Source of the DNA: Cydia pomonella
Lineage: Eukaryota > Arthropoda > Insecta > Lepidoptera > Tortricidae
NCBI RefSeq assembly: GCF_033807575.1
Contig: NC_084726.1
Span: 4,092,001-4,156,000, forward strand
DNA: 64,000 nucleotides
Direction: 5' to 3'
A program made the translations under genes and the position numbers. Below the pieces are notes generated by a model that saw nothing but the letters and a program-made list of their open reading frames with translations, had not been told where the DNA came from and searched no databases. Positions 1-10,659 of this stretch are shown piece by piece. Every line of letters begins with the position of its first letter. Within the stretch, counting starts at the first letter, position 1.

Positions 1-2529
1 ATGTATCGTCCTTTGAAATACAGACGGAGCATTGACAAGTCCGAATGGCATGCGGGTGTACTCAAATTGGCCATCGGGTGTTACGAATGCCGTTTTTCTT
101 CGTGATTCCTCTGACATGGGTATCTGGTAGTAGCCCGAGGCCAAGTCTAAGGATGTAAACATGGTGTTACCGGCTAATAAGTCTAGTTGGTCTTCGACAC
201 GGGGCAACGGGTAGTGTTCCTTTTTAGTTTTCCTGTTGAGAGCACGATAATCAACACATAAGCGCTTCTCACCGGTTTTTTTCTGGACCAGGACAACAGG
301 GCTGGCATAAGGGGAACATGATTCTCTAACGATACCGTTGTCTATCATATCTTGTACCATGTCTCTTACCTGTAACCTTTCAGCATGAGGCAAGCGGTAA
401 GGGCGATAGACGACTGGATCAGCGTCTTCCAGCTCAATCACCATCTCTGTTGTGTTTGTGAATCCAAGATCCTTGAGGCTATTGGAGAAACAATCCCTAT
501 ATTGAAGTAATACCTTGTCCAATTCCGTGCGTTGATTATAATCCAGATTGGGGTTACAATTTATTTCCTTATTGGCTGTGTCGTTGTTAAAAGTCACGCA
601 GCCGGCGTTAAGTATGTGTCCTGAGTCCTGTGAAGTTTTTAAAAGGGCTCGTGTTAATAACTTACCCTTCTGAATGCATATCTTGTCTGCCGAAATATTA
701 TACACCAACAAAGTAGTGTGCCGATTTGTAATGACATACGTACCAGGAAAGACATAGTATTCCTTTCCCTCGGGACCTCTCAGCGACCCGCTGACGTACA
801 CACTGCAGTCTGATAGAGTGTTTGTGGTAACTAATATTGGTTCCAATGCTTTACCTTCAATTTCGGTGTCCTTTTCCACTAAAAGGTGTACTTTGTCCTT
901 AGCGAGTCTCCGGATCAAAAGTTTGGTTGGAGTTTTGGTAATAATAATATCAGGTCTTTCCGTAAAAGTGTGCCCTACCATCACAGGGTAATTAATTACG
1001 TTATCTTCCACTATGTATGTCTCGATATTAGTTTCCTTTATACCTTGAACCTCTATATTTACAACAGAAGTCCCTATAGGACGCGTTAAGTTAGGTCCTA
1101 CGCCATTCAAGAGTGGTAAGTCACGCTGACAGTCGATCTGAAGCCCTAGACTGGCTGCTACACTTTTCCTTATTATTGTGCATTCACATCCTAAGTCAAT
1201 ATGACATTTTTTTACAAGTTCTCCATTTATTTTTATGTCATGAATAAACTTATCACTGGCTTTACTATCTACGGTAACATTAAGGACCTGTTTGGTAACA
1301 TTGTTTTTGTCAGGAGCCTGAGGATTGTCCTTAATACCTGTATTTTTATTCTTATAGCAATTAGAAGCCTGATGCCCTATCTTATTGCAAGTCGTGCAAG
1401 TCAATAAAGGCTTGTCGCATTTGTAGCTCGGGTGGCCAATCTCGTTGCAATTAAAACACCGTATATTTGAATTGGTAGAACCCGGTTTACTACTATTTTC
1501 TGAAAGACGGCTATTGGTAAATGTAGTCTTACGTTCATTATTATTATTATATTTTTTTAAGAAAGACGCGTTGTTGTCACGAGGTTGGCCGACCTTTATA
1601 GTTCTAAAATATTTAAGTACCTCCTCAGGTTCCTTAAACTGAGCCGCTTGAGCACTAACCTTAACAGTGCGATCCTCGATGCCGTTAAGAAGACAGTCAA
1701 CTGCATGTTTGTTGTAGATCTTACAGCGGTTGAGCAAGTTAACTTTTGCGTAATAGTAATGCTCAAACGACTCGCCATATTTGACTTTCTTGGCTAACAT
1801 TTCCGTTAATAGTTCAGCGTAGTCCTCACGATAAGGAAATGATTCTATTAACTTCTGTTTCCATTCAGTCCAAGTGAATAGCAGTGTGGATAAGCCCTGG
1901 TACCATGTTTTAGCTAGACCTGTCAGCTTGGGTAACGAATAGTGGATTATTTCTTTGTCCTCCCATCCATAAATCTGTGCACACTCTTCCACTTTCGTTA
2001 GCCAAGTGAGAATGGTCTGCTCCTTCGAACTCGGGTCAAATTCAGGCACAACGTTTGTGTTAAAGGTTAATTTGGGCTTATCCGAACGCTTAAAATTATC
2101 AAGGATATTCAAAAATTTATCTAGCATAATATTAGGATCATATCCCTTACTTCTATCTCCTCGAGTCCTTTTGGCCGGTAGCACGGGTGATCTTCCAGAT
2201 GATCCTGATGAATAGCTCCTCCTCCTCCTTGTCCTCCTTTTCCTCCTCCTTCTGTATTCCTCCTCGCTGTCGTAGTCGCTTGATCGACGACGTGAGCGAC
2301 TCCTCCTGTGTGTCATGTCTTGTCCACGTGCTGTCGGCTCTGTCCGCAAGCCCGATGCACTTCCAGTCAATCCGTCATCCTTTCCTTTACCCTTATCTCC
2401 GGGCACTCCATCATGATATCTATGTGTCAGTCCTTCCCCTCGACTGTTCACATAGCCTCCGTCCTTATCCAATTCAATCCTTTCCTCACGAGGTATTGGC
2501 TCATTCCTCGAGCCAGCCTCGCTAGTCAT
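1..2529 (-). CDS. Ty3/gypsy-type retrotransposon gag-pol, carboxyl end outside window
   Basis: One uninterrupted minus-strand frame of 843 codons runs from ATG 2529-2527 to the window edge. In order: an Arg/Ser-rich stretch (about residues 90-140), a gag-like region, two canonical CCHC zinc knuckles (Cys358-Cys371 and Cys378-Cys391), an aspartic-protease-like segment, and the start of reverse transcriptase. In the last part the fingers motif CVDYRALN and motif A DLASGYYQIPM (Asp795) are clear, followed by PFGLVNAPSVFQ. The YxDD box, RNase H and integrase would lie beyond base 1. Gag and pol share one frame, so no frameshift is needed. The protease active-site triplet is DLG (Asp445-Gly447) rather than the usual DTG or DSG. 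Reverse transcriptase copies the element RNA into DNA; Gag packages it. No LTR or primer-binding site was identified. Confidence 0.9.
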   Translation of the reverse strand, partial: MTSEAGSRNEPIPREERIELDKDGGYVNSRGEGLTHRYHDGVPGDKGKGKDDGLTGSASGLRTEPTARGQDMTHRRSRSRRRSSDYDSEEEYRRRRKRRTRRRRSYSSGSSGRSPVLPAKRTRGDRSKGYDPNIMLDKFLNILDNFKRSDKPKLTFNTNVVPEFDPSSKEQTILTWLTKVEECAQIYGWEDKEIIHYSLPKLTGLAKTWYQGLSTLLFTWTEWKQKLIESFPYREDYAELLTEMLAKKVKYGESFEHYYYAKVNLLNRCKIYNKHAVDCLLNGIEDRTVKVSAQAAQFKEPEEVLKYFRTIKVGQPRDNNASFLKKYNNNNERKTTFTNSRLSENSSKPGSTNSNIRCFNCNEIGHPSYKCDKPLLTCTTCNKIGHQASNCYKNKNTGIKDNPQAPDKNNVTKQVLNVTVDSKASDKFIHDIKINGELVKKCHIDLGCECTIIRKSVAASLGLQIDCQRDLPLLNGVGPNLTRPIGTSVVNIEVQGIKETNIETYIVEDNVINYPVMVGHTFTERPDIIITKTPTKLLIRRLAKDKVHLLVEKDTEIEGKALEPILVTTNTLSDCSVYVSGSLRGPEGKEYYVFPGTYVITNRHTTLLVYNISADKICIQKGKLLTRALLKTSQDSGHILNAGCVTFNNDTANKEINCNPNLDYNQRTELDKVLLQYRDCFSNSLKDLGFTNTTEMVIELEDADPVVYRPYRLPHAERLQVRDMVQDMIDNGIVRESCSPYASPVVLVQKKTGEKRLCVDYRALNRKTKKEHYPLPRVEDQLDLLAGNTMFTSLDLASGYYQIPMSEESRRKTAFVTPDGQFEYTRMPFGLVNAPSVFQRTIH

Positions 2530-3583
2530 GTTACGCGTCTGAAACTTACACTGTAAGCTTAAAATCCCGTAAAAGTTAAGTTAAAGAATCAGACAAACCA
2601 TAGTTTGGATAGGGTGACATCAAATAATTTGCTGAAAGTACAAGCTTATTGAGATGGCTATAGTTTTTTTTTTTTTTTTTTATATATATTTATAGTATGA
2701 AAACTAAAGCTAAGTATTTTAATTGTAGGAAAAACACACGCTATCACTAATTAAACTCAATTAAAGTAAAGCATAGTAGTGTAATTAATTAAAAAAAATG
2801 TTTTCTTGTGATTTATTTGATGTCAAGTTGAGACACTTCAAAATACTAAAACATAGTTATAATAGGGCGTAACGTAACTGATGCAAGTTTAAAATAGGTT
2901 AGGTATTAGGTACCATTATGTAAGGGAATCACGTTTCAATAAGAAGTCAATTTAAATGTGGTGTTTACCGCCTCGCTATGACACAGAGTAATGAAGGTTT
3001 GGTAAAGATTACTTTAAGAAATAAAAAGAAAAAGGGGGAAAAAAAAACATCGATAGAATACCAACCACAAAACTATTGTGTTTCCAATAATTGTTTAAAG
3101 ATATCGATCTTTCAAGTCATTTTAATACCATGTATGCAATCATTAAAATCGGAGTTACTTTTAATTAAACTGTATGCACATCTAATAAATAAATAAAAAC
3201 ATAGTTTTATCCTTAATCATCATAGGTATTCAAAAATGTACTTACGTTTTTTTTTTTGTTGTTGTTTCGAGAGGTGAGCGTAGAAAGGCAAGTTTTAGCC
3301 TTATTTTATCCCACTTCTGACCTGTTGAGGTCGTTTGGTCAGGATAAAAACAACAACTTTATATCAACATGTATTTTCCGTCATTCCTTTTAACCACATT
3401 TTTACAATAATATGATAACAATCAATATCCTACAATCGTAATTCAATTTAAACAGTTCTTGGAATAGTATTTTTCCAAGAGATCCGTCTTATTCCGAGGT
3501 TGCCAACAGAATGGCTACTCAGGTACTCGCTTGTGTTTTTATAAGCCGGCTGTTCCCGCAAATCTACCGCCTCAGTCAATCCG
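2530..3583. other. Unassigned AT-rich stretch upstream of gag-pol
   Basis: Any 5' LTR and leader of the minus-strand retrotransposon should lie here or beyond. I found no convincing TG...CA-bounded LTR, and the second LTR is outside the window, so it cannot be checked by self-comparison. An 18-base poly-T tract lies at 2664-2681. No coding signal is seen. Confidence 0.4.
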
Positions 3584-3621
3584 TTGGACAAGTCACGTGA
3601 CAGACTACGTGACTTGTCCAA
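3584..3621. repeat. Perfect short inverted repeat
   Basis: Fifteen-base arms (3584-3598 and 3607-3621) beginning TTGGACAAGTCACGT are perfectly complementary around an 8-base loop. The stem contains two CACGTGA/TCACGTG-like cores. It may be a hairpin end of a decayed element or a protein-binding palindrome. Confidence 0.7.
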
Positions 3622-3871
3622 AGGGTCAATTGACTATCTCTTAGTGAATAAAATATCATTAATTACTGCGTTTAATCTGTAAATTGTTAAATAATATTGA
3701 TATTAATTGTGATAATCTATAATTACCTTATAGTATATGGGTTGAAAGCTTATTTAATGCTGAATTACTTATATTATAATTAAACTTAATTTGCTGTCTC
3801 AGTTTTGCACAATTCTATGTAATATTCAGAAAAATGTTATAAAAGAACATGTAAAAAATACGCGACCTGTA

Positions 3872-4056
3872 CCCCTAGTGTAAATTTATTCGATAGCGTG
3901 ACTTGACGTACGCGTTTGCGTTAAGACTCATTTTGTATGGGATTTAGAAACAGCGCGCCAAGCGGGATGTTTTGGAAACACAAAATCCCATACGAATTGA
4001 GACTTAACGCAAACGCGTACGTCACGTTACGATATCGAATAAATTTACACTAGGGG
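3872..4056 (+). mobile_element. 185-bp near-palindromic MITE, family 1, copy 1
   Basis: Terminal inverted repeats begin CCCCTAGTGTAAATTTATTC and the complementarity continues over most of the length. TA lies on both sides (3870-3871, 4057-4058), as expected for a Tc1/mariner-type non-autonomous element. An asymmetric centre (GCGCGCCAAGCGGGA) gives the orientation. Three more copies of exactly the same length are in the window. Confidence 0.9.
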
Positions 4057-4399
4057 TACTGTTTGAGGTGATTTTGATCCCTAGTTATTTATTTTTCTTG
4101 TTTACATGGTCGAAACTTACATAAAATTAAAGCTGGATCTTTTATCTTTCTTAAAATATATAATTCATGTGTATTGGTATTGCCAACCTGCAACTGGACG
4201 TGTTTTACCAAACGTACTCGTAGGATGGCAGTCAAAAATTTGCGTATCACTGAAAAATACCCTAAGTTTGAAGGGTATTAGCTGAAGTACAGACTTGTCG
4301 GAAAAGTAATTGCATGTGATAAAATAACGTTCTAAAAAGTAGCTAGGTCCATACAAATAAACGATTGTACCTATTTTATTAATGTGACACTGATTTTTA

Positions 4400-4712
4400 C
4401 TCCTCGTCCATCGTTGCTATCAGTTGATTCCCATACGTCTCCTTCATCTCCGCTCACCTCTGCCTCAGTGCCAAGACAGTCTTAGGTGACAGTGTTTTAA
4501 GAGGAATTTCCCCACGCGAACGTTTTGGCTGTGGAATGAGCTCCCATGTCGAGTTTTCCCGAGGGCCTGTAACATGGGGTTCTTCAAAAACGAAGTTTAC
4601 AGATTTTAAAGGGTCGGCAACGCGCATGTAACACCCCTAGAGTTGCAGGCGTCTATAGGTTACGGTGACTGCTTATCATCAGGCGGGCCGTATGCTTGTT
4701 TGAAAATCTACT
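4400..4712 (+). mobile_element. LINE 3' end, coding tail plus 3' UTR (tail family A)
   Basis: A short frame reads WLWNELPCRVF and then FFKNEVYRF before a stop. This resembles the carboxyl end of reverse-transcriptase ORFs of non-LTR retrotransposons. It is followed by the tail (GGGTCGGCAACGCGCATGTAA ... GCTTATCATCAGGCGGGCCG) that recurs about ten times in the window. The 5' part is missing, as expected from truncated reverse transcription. I cannot assign the LINE clade. Confidence 0.6.
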
Positions 4713-4936
4713 TCTACAAGACATCAACACAAAGTAATGATGCTTTTACTGTCCATGTGGCCAAAACACATTAAACACACGGTTACAATGGCTACATAAA
4801 ACAGTTTTACGTGTGTCTGTCAACTCTACTAAACTGTAACTACCTTAATTAAGAAGCTTTTTAACGGGTAGTTTTGGGAGAAACTGACCTATCTTTGCCT
4901 TCAAAATGTAGGTAATAATAAATAAAATAAAATAAA

Positions 4937-5150
4937 TTTACACAAATTGACTATGTCCCACAGTAAGCTCAATAAGGCTTGTGTTGAGGGTACTTAGACA
5001 ACGATATATATAATATATAAATATTTATAAATACTTAAATACATAGAAAACACCCATGACTCAGGAACAAATATCCATGCTCATCACACGAATAAATGCC
5101 CTTACCAGGATTTGAACCCGGGACCATCAGCTTCGTAGGCAGGGTCGGGT
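4937..5150 (-). mobile_element. tRNA-derived SINE (family S1), minus strand
   Basis: Read on the minus strand it has a tRNA-like head with B box GGTTCAAATCC, a body (GGGCATTTATTCGTGTGATG ... TCGTTGTCTAAGTACCCTC) and an A/T-rich tail at about 4920. The upstream A-box part is replaced by unrelated GC-rich sequence at about 5150, so the copy is 5' truncated or overwritten. Confidence 0.8.
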
Positions 5151-5211
5151 CCGGCCGGTCGTCGGTCGGTATACGTAAAGACTGTCTCTCCTGGAAAGAC
5201 ATAATCGGGTA

Positions 5212-5389
5212 ATTCTACGAGACTGTAACGTCAGTTACCAATTCTTTCGTGTGTTCTATTAATTAAGCAAATTTAAGTATCCAGATATCTACCTGTAGGG
5301 CTACGCCAGACATTCAGACACTTAAATTTGCTTAATTAATGTAAGAACACACGAAAGAATTGGTAACTGACGTTACAGTCTCGTGGAAT
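5212..5389. mobile_element. Foldback MITE, 178 bp
   Basis: Arms of about 68 bp (5212-5278 and 5320-5389) are nearly perfectly complementary, with ends ATTCTACGAGACTGTAACG. TA lies on both sides (5210-5211, 5390-5391). The loop is about 40 bp. No coding capacity. Confidence 0.8.
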
Positions 5390-5397
5390 TAGCCAAT

Positions 5398-5867
5398 CAG
5401 TGATCGGCATTTTGGGTGCCACGCCGCGGGATCAAGGCCGGTTTTAAAAGTAGCGATAAATACCGGTTTATTTTGGTTTCACGCGCTAACGTGTCCATTC
5501 AAGTTCAAAGAAAAAGGAACTGGCGACGCAGCAACCGTGTGTTATATGACAAATAAACGGATTCATTCGACGAGCGACGAGAGCGCCAGCCGGCCTGGTA
5601 GTGTGCTGCGGAAACAAAGACAGCGACACACGAAGAAGCCAGTTATTATTGTTCTAAACCGGTTAATCCGACAAGATTTTTTTGGAATTCTCTTAAAAAC
5701 CGTTAAAAAATAACGGAATTACGTACAAAACCGGAATTAAAAGGTTTACCATCAGGCGGGCCGTATGTTTGTTTGCCACCAACTACGTAAAAAAAAGCAG
5801 TTATCATGACCTCGATAACTGTCACCCCGATCACCCCGAGTGGCACCCAAACGGCCGATCAATTGTG
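5398..5867. mobile_element. Possible TIR element with imperfect ends
   Basis: The left end (TGATCGGCATTTTGGGTGCCAC) is complementary with mismatches to the right end (GTGGCACCCAAACGGCCGATCA). The interior is GC-richer than its surroundings and holds a short piece of tail family A (5746-5795). It could also be two unrelated fragments in opposite orientation. Confidence 0.35.
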
Positions 5868-6265
5868 ATATTTTTTTTCGACACACTTTTGAGGTTGGGT
5901 TGGTTTGTTAAAAACACATTTAATTATTGACCGTATTTTCGTGCATAAGATTCCAAATTCAAATTAGTTTGGAACGACCCATTTAGTCGTAGCCATCTTT
6001 GAATAATTAACAAACGGAAAAAGACTTCTTTCTTTTTTTAAAGCAGATTTAAAAAATCCATAAAGGCATCATGATTATCATAAAGTATTCCACTTAAAAT
6101 TAATTCAGTCCAATCCCCAAATCATAATCCAAATATCAGCCTCAGTTTAACAGTTGGGACAAATTTCCAAGATTAAACCCACAATCTTAAGGATACTTTG
6201 ATTATCTAATTATAATCCTGTCCCTCAGATGGGTCCAAACTTGCCAACAATTTGAGGGCCTACGA

Positions 6266-6320
6266 AAATGCGTAGACGCTACGAAATCCGTAGAGCCACT
6301 ACGATTGTAGCTACGACGTT
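6266..6320. repeat. CTACG-rich repeat unit
   Basis: A run of CTACGAAAT / CGTAGAGCC words, with a diverged second copy at 38088-38145. Its identity is unknown. Confidence 0.45.
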
Positions 6321-6409
6321 GTTCTGATTGCTTTGAAATATTCGCTTGTTAATCCAAGATAGTGTTTACAATGTTTACTTTGGGACAGATACAGGCCAAT
6401 CCAAACGTA

Positions 6410-6541
6410 CAGTCAAGATATTAAATATTGATACGGACAAAGTGCCACAAATATGTATACACGACCTTATTGCCTATATATTAAGGTAGCGTGTACATAT
6501 TTTTGTCAGTTTGTCCATATCGATATTTAATACCTTGACTG
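6410..6541. mobile_element. TA-flanked MITE with CAGTCAAG ends
   Basis: Inverted repeats of about 55 bp beginning CAGTCAAGATATTAAATATT, with TA at 6408-6409 and 6542-6543. A half copy of the same family is at 53492-53562. Confidence 0.85.
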
Positions 6542-6737
6542 TATACTGATATTAGAATGACATTAGAATCATATTATTTAGTTTTTTTGTCATCGACTGT
6601 AATGGTTGGATTAAGATTTCGTATACCAAACTATAATTGCGTACTTTTCATGTATGGGCTTCCAACTCAACTATAATATTCATTTCGATACGCTGTAGTC
6701 AACTATAAAAAAAATTACTAATCACGTGCCGCCACGC

Positions 6738-6800
6738 ACTGCTTACCATCAGGGGGCCGCGTGCTTGTTTGCCACCGACCTAGTCTATATATAAAAAAAA
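6738..6800 (+). mobile_element. Short fragment of tail family A
   Basis: Only the terminal part is present (GCTTACCATCAGGGGGCCG ... CCACCGACCTAGT), followed by A-rich sequence. Confidence 0.6.
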
Positions 6801-7151
6801 AAAGATTTTGCTCTAAAATGCATATGGCACATACGTATTCTCAGCCGACTATAGTTTGCCAGCCTCGTATCCTTATCGACCTCGTTATGCCATCCATAGC
6901 AACTTGGCCAGCATAGTTTACCGGCCGCTACATTGTCCTACATTGTGCTACAGCGTTATGAGCATCGAATGTAATACCGGCTTACATAGTAATTACGCTT
7001 GATTCACCGGGATCCCATTAGTAGACGATATTGGATCGATATGGTATTGTTATGACTGCGACGTGGCTAATGGCTATAAACGATGTGATTAACTGGTATA
7101 CGATTTCATTTTATTTATTTGCATCATCAGGTACATTACAATACGAATGCG

Positions 7152-7255
7152 TTTTGATGACCAGTCTAGCCTAGTGGGTAGAGACCCTGCCTATGAAGCC
7201 GATGGTTCTAGGTTTGAATATCTTTGCTCATCACACAAATAAATGCCTTTACGAC
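7152..7255 (+). mobile_element. SINE S1, truncated head and part of body
   Basis: The head reads GCCTAGTGGGTAGAGACCCTG ... GATGGTTCTAGGTTTGAAT. The body is missing except a short misplaced piece (GCTCATCACACAAATAAATG), so the copy is internally rearranged. Confidence 0.65.
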
Positions 7256-7548
7256 TAAACGACTCACACTAAAATAAAGATAAAATACCGCAAAACTTCA
7301 TTAATGTCAATGTTATTACACAAACTTCGTTCTAAAAGCAAATATGTCAGCAGTCTCAAAGGTAAAATGCAAAAACTTGACAAAATAACTTAACCAACCA
7401 ACAGAAGAGAAAAATGCAAAGTATCCAAACTTTATCACTGAAAACTTTGTACAAATATGTTCCCGTTACTTCAGGTACTAAGCGACAGGCGACGTAAATC
7501 CACTTGAGTTATTTTCAATATGAAATAAGTTTTTGGCAATAATTTCAT

Positions 7549-7858
7549 TTTGGTACAAGCTTTTATCCCTGACTATACCTTTCTTTCCACAGGCAACTAA
7601 TACTCATCGAGACAATTCTAAAAACCCTAAACACAATTAGGTTGCGTTGTTTTATCACAGAGTTCCTGTGGCTGCCTCCTGTCTCCATCATCAGATCAGC
7701 TCGATGGGACCATAATATTGCATTGTCACTCGACTTACATTAGTATGCAAATTTTCAGCTTCATTGGAAACCGCGAAGTGGGTCAAATTTAACTTGCAAG
7801 ATTTGATTACAGACCGACAGAGAACGGGACAGGTGAAACTAAATAAAAGCTTGTAATG
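7549..7858 (+). mobile_element. Interspersed repeat family B, copy 1
   Basis: About 310 bp from TTTTGGTACAAGCTTTTATC to AATAAAAGCTTGTAA. The outermost 11 bases (ACAAGCTTTTA / TAAAAGCTTGT) are inverted. Conserved inner words include CATCATCAGATCAGCTCGATG. Other copies are at 42174, 47752 and 55859. No reading frame; the class is uncertain because TTTTGGTA upstream is also conserved. Confidence 0.7.
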
Positions 7859-8060
7859 ACTTCCCATTGCTGTAAGGTATTACATTATTAGTGACACAAG
7901 TGTACTTAGGTCATTTTGATTGATGGGAATTACACATGTATATAAAGCAGTAAGTGACAAGTGGCATAAATGTACGGTCGAGTTCACTGAGTGACATTTC
8001 TTCAACCAAAAACAACACGTTTGACACTGACAGATCAGATCCATTATCTAATCCAGCAAG

Positions 8061-8181
8061 GCTAAGATGGTCGGCTCTTTATCATTTGTCACCATACCTA
8101 TCCCGTGCTAACAAGTATGTAAGTGCGAAAGTGACGGGCATAGTGACAAGTGATAAAAATTGAACCATGATGCCGCCGCAG
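8061..8181 (+). mobile_element. MITE family 5, solo half
   Basis: GCTAAGATGGTCGGCTCTTT through AACAAGTATGTAAGTGCGAAA to GATGCCGCCGCAG. The same sequence occurs as an inverted pair at 25541-25771 and alone at 18599-18706. Confidence 0.7.
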
Positions 8182-8197
8182 ATCGAATTCTTAACCT

Positions 8198-8406
8198 ATA
8201 GGGAGCGTGCATGAACTGTAGGAAGCAGCTCAGGAACCGTGAGATTTTTGGCGCGAGGCGTAAATGTGATGTTTATTGTTCCGATGTAGCCCACAAGATG
8301 GCAGAACCTACTATGCACAAGAAAACACGTGACGTGTAAATGTACATGTTGATGATTCCGATTCAGGCCACAAGATGGCAGACCCTCCAACGCGCACGGT
8401 CCCTAT
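8198..8406 (-). mobile_element. 209-bp TIR element, family 6, copy 1
   Basis: Ends ATAGGGAGCGTGCATG and CGCGCACGGTCCCTAT form imperfect TIRs. Two diverged internal units each contain CACAAGATGGCAGA. A second copy of identical length in reverse orientation lies at 40600-40808. The small frames over it are not taken as genes. Confidence 0.75.
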
Positions 8407-8595
8407 TATTAAAATCAGAATGCCTGCTGAAATTGTCGGTCTTCGAGGCGTGTAAATATATTTTTGGAACATTGGTTTAAGGATGTTTGTGGTCTCGACT
8501 GTGCTTGGGTGCTTTTTGAAATAAAAGTAGTAAAATAAAATATGAAGGCTTGTTAGGTCCCGTTCACTTGTTTTAGATTTACGTTAAGTTCAGTA

Positions 8596-8780
8596 CCCCT
8601 AGTGTAAATTTATTCGATGGCGTGACGTGACGTATGCGTTAGCGTTAACTCTCATTTTGTATGGGATTTTTAATTCCCAAAACATTACGCTTGGCGCGCT
8701 GTTTCTACATCCTATACAAAATGAGACTTAACGCAAGCGCATATGCCACGTCTCGCTATCGAATAGATTTACACTAGGGG
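8596..8780 (-). mobile_element. 185-bp MITE family 1, copy 2
   Basis: Same ends and length as the copy at 3872. The left TA is present (8594-8595) and the right TA has mutated to CT. The centre reads in the opposite orientation. Confidence 0.9.
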
Positions 8781-9095
8781 CTCAGAACAGGTGGGAATTT
8801 CCTTGTTTGCTATTATTCAACAACGAATAAGTATGTCCAGAGTAGAGAAGACAAATGTTGAGAAACGAATAAAAAGGGCATATATTTTGGAATACAAAAC
8901 TGCATGACTGAAGTGATACGGGTCGTGCCTGTCCAGACGTATGAAGGAAATGTATCTTTACATTGTTGACGTACAATCAAAGAATAAGATTCGCCTTCCC
9001 TCATCCGTTTAAGCTTGCACCATCTTGGCAAGCAATAACGACAGAGTGTGAAAGCGCTAGTATTTACTTTGTTTCTACCAAGTCGATGTATGGTA

Positions 9096-9241
9096 AAGGT
9101 GGCATTCAAATTCAGACTGCGCGACATTGCTGACGACTATATCGCTGCCGCAAATGTCAAAAACCCGGGCAGCAACATCGGTTATGTTTGACATTTGCTG
9201 CTGCAGAAATGATGGTACAGTCTGAATTCGAACATTACCTT
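9096..9241. mobile_element. TIR element with AAGGTAATGTTCGAATTC-like ends
   Basis: Left AAGGTGGCATTCAAATTCAG and right CTGAATTCGAACATTACCTT are inverted copies with a few mismatches, with TA outside both. The interior (GCCGCAAATGTCAAAAACCCG) resembles a stretch at 15015-15045. Confidence 0.65.
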
Positions 9242-9344
9242 TAATCTTGCATCGTTAACTGCTGCATAGTTGACGCAGGCAGTGTCACTTATAAAATATT
9301 TATTATTTTATGTGATACACTAGCAGCTCTTGGAGCTGGAGAGC

Positions 9345-9650
9345 TGGACCCGGCATTGTGAATGTCATCTTGCTTTGTGTGGTAGGCCACAGCACAGAGG
9401 ATGTCATTCCAGGTCTAGAGCAGAGCCCAACTGGGGAAGTACCTCCACCTTACAGAAAACCGCAGCCAAATAACACTAGACCCTACTCATAGTGTTGTGT
9501 TCCTGCCGGTGAGTAAGGTTGCCAGAGCTCAACGAGGGTGCGGAGTGTTAGGGTCGGCAACGCACATGTTGCAGACGTACATAGGCTATTGAGACTGCTT
9601 ACCATCAGGCGGGGCGTATGCTTGTTTGCCACCGACGTAGTATTAAAAAA
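9345..9650 (+). mobile_element. Retroposon with tail family A
   Basis: Body GGCATTGTGAATGTCATC ... AGCCCAACTGGGGAAGTACC ... CTCATAGTGTTG, then the shared tail GGGTCGGCAACGC ... CACCGACGTAGTATTAAAA. The body differs from the LINE coding tail at 4400, but the last roughly 130 bp match it. Confidence 0.75.
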
Positions 9651-9742
9651 ATCTGTTGCGTGTATACCGCAGCACTTGCATATATTTATTTTGCACTTTT
9701 GAAAGTACTTACATGCGTATCTAGTCTATTTTTGAAACAGTA

Positions 9743-9927
9743 CCCCTAGTGTAAATTTAGTCGATAGCGAAACGTGACGTACGCGTTTGCGTTAAGTCTC
9801 GTTTTGTATGGGTTTTTGAACATCGCGCCAAGCGGGACGTTTTAGAAAGTCAAAAATCTCATACAAAATGACACTTAACGCAAACGCGTACGTCACGTTT
9901 CGCTGTCGAAAATATTTACACTAGGGG
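9743..9927 (+). mobile_element. 185-bp MITE family 1, copy 3
   Basis: Ends CCCCTAGTGTAAATTTAGTC, with TA at 9741-9742 and 9928-9929. It is close to the reverse complement of the copy at 42464. Confidence 0.92.
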
Positions 9928-10329
9928 TAAAGTTCACCGACTGTGCACTCACAATAGTTTCTGGTAGAGAGCTCCACATATTTATTTGGTAAAAAGTGTT
10001 TCCTACGGTTGCTAACACATGGAGGTTTGATTAGTTTTTTAGAGTGCCCCCTCAACCTTAAATTCTGGCTCGATATACGGTCTTTAATATTCGGAACATC
10101 GCAGTGTCCAGACAAGATTAATATCCTTGATAAACGGAGAGATTTATTGAACGTTCCAAAAGTAATTAGACTAACGAGAAGATAGTAGCATTGGCCTCGT
10201 CACGCTTGCCAGCAGTAACGTAACAACAGTAATGATGCTGCCATCATCATCTGAGGTGGACTAAAATATTTACGGGGTGGTGGCCGCTTTCGAATAAAGA
10301 AGCTCCTGGCGTCCGTTGGCTCATTCGTT

Positions 10330-10456
10330 AGACGACATTCGGAAGAACGCGGGTCACTTCTGGATAAGATTAGCTCAGGCCCGGTACAAGTGGCGTAATA
10401 GAAGAAGGTTCAGCTAATGTGCTCAGCAGTGCGCGATAAAGGGACGATATGATGAT
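10330..10456 (+). mobile_element. Possible LINE 3' end with GATGAT tail
   Basis: Residues reminiscent of a LINE terminus (ARYKWRNRRR) are followed by GCAGTGCGCGATAAAGGGACG and a short GAT repeat. The frame is broken and the assignment is tentative. Confidence 0.35.
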
Positions 10457-10659
10457 GATTCATCTGAATGTTATTTATTTTGATTTTAAAATCGAGAAAG
10501 TACTGCTTTTGTTTTTATCTGTCGACCTTCACGTCACTTCACGTTAGTCATGATGGCAGGCGTAATGAACGGTCATGATGAGTTTGGACCGATTTAACAG
10601 CTGTACATAACAACCTGTACAACCAGATGTATTGTAATGTTTTGAAACTTTTTACTGTC

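Noticed and set aside
2530..3600. Possible 5' LTR and primer-binding site of the Ty3/gypsy element
   Set aside because: No segment with paired TG...CA ends and an adjacent tRNA-complementary site could be defended by eye.
7549..7858. Repeat B as a TA-flanked TIR transposon
   Set aside because: The apparent 11-bp inverted ends are real, but TTTTGG just outside the left end is conserved in all copies, so the true boundary lies further out.
8196..8390. Small frame repeated at 40616-40840
   Set aside because: It lies in a 209-bp TIR element; similarity comes from the repeat, and the two frames differ in length and start.
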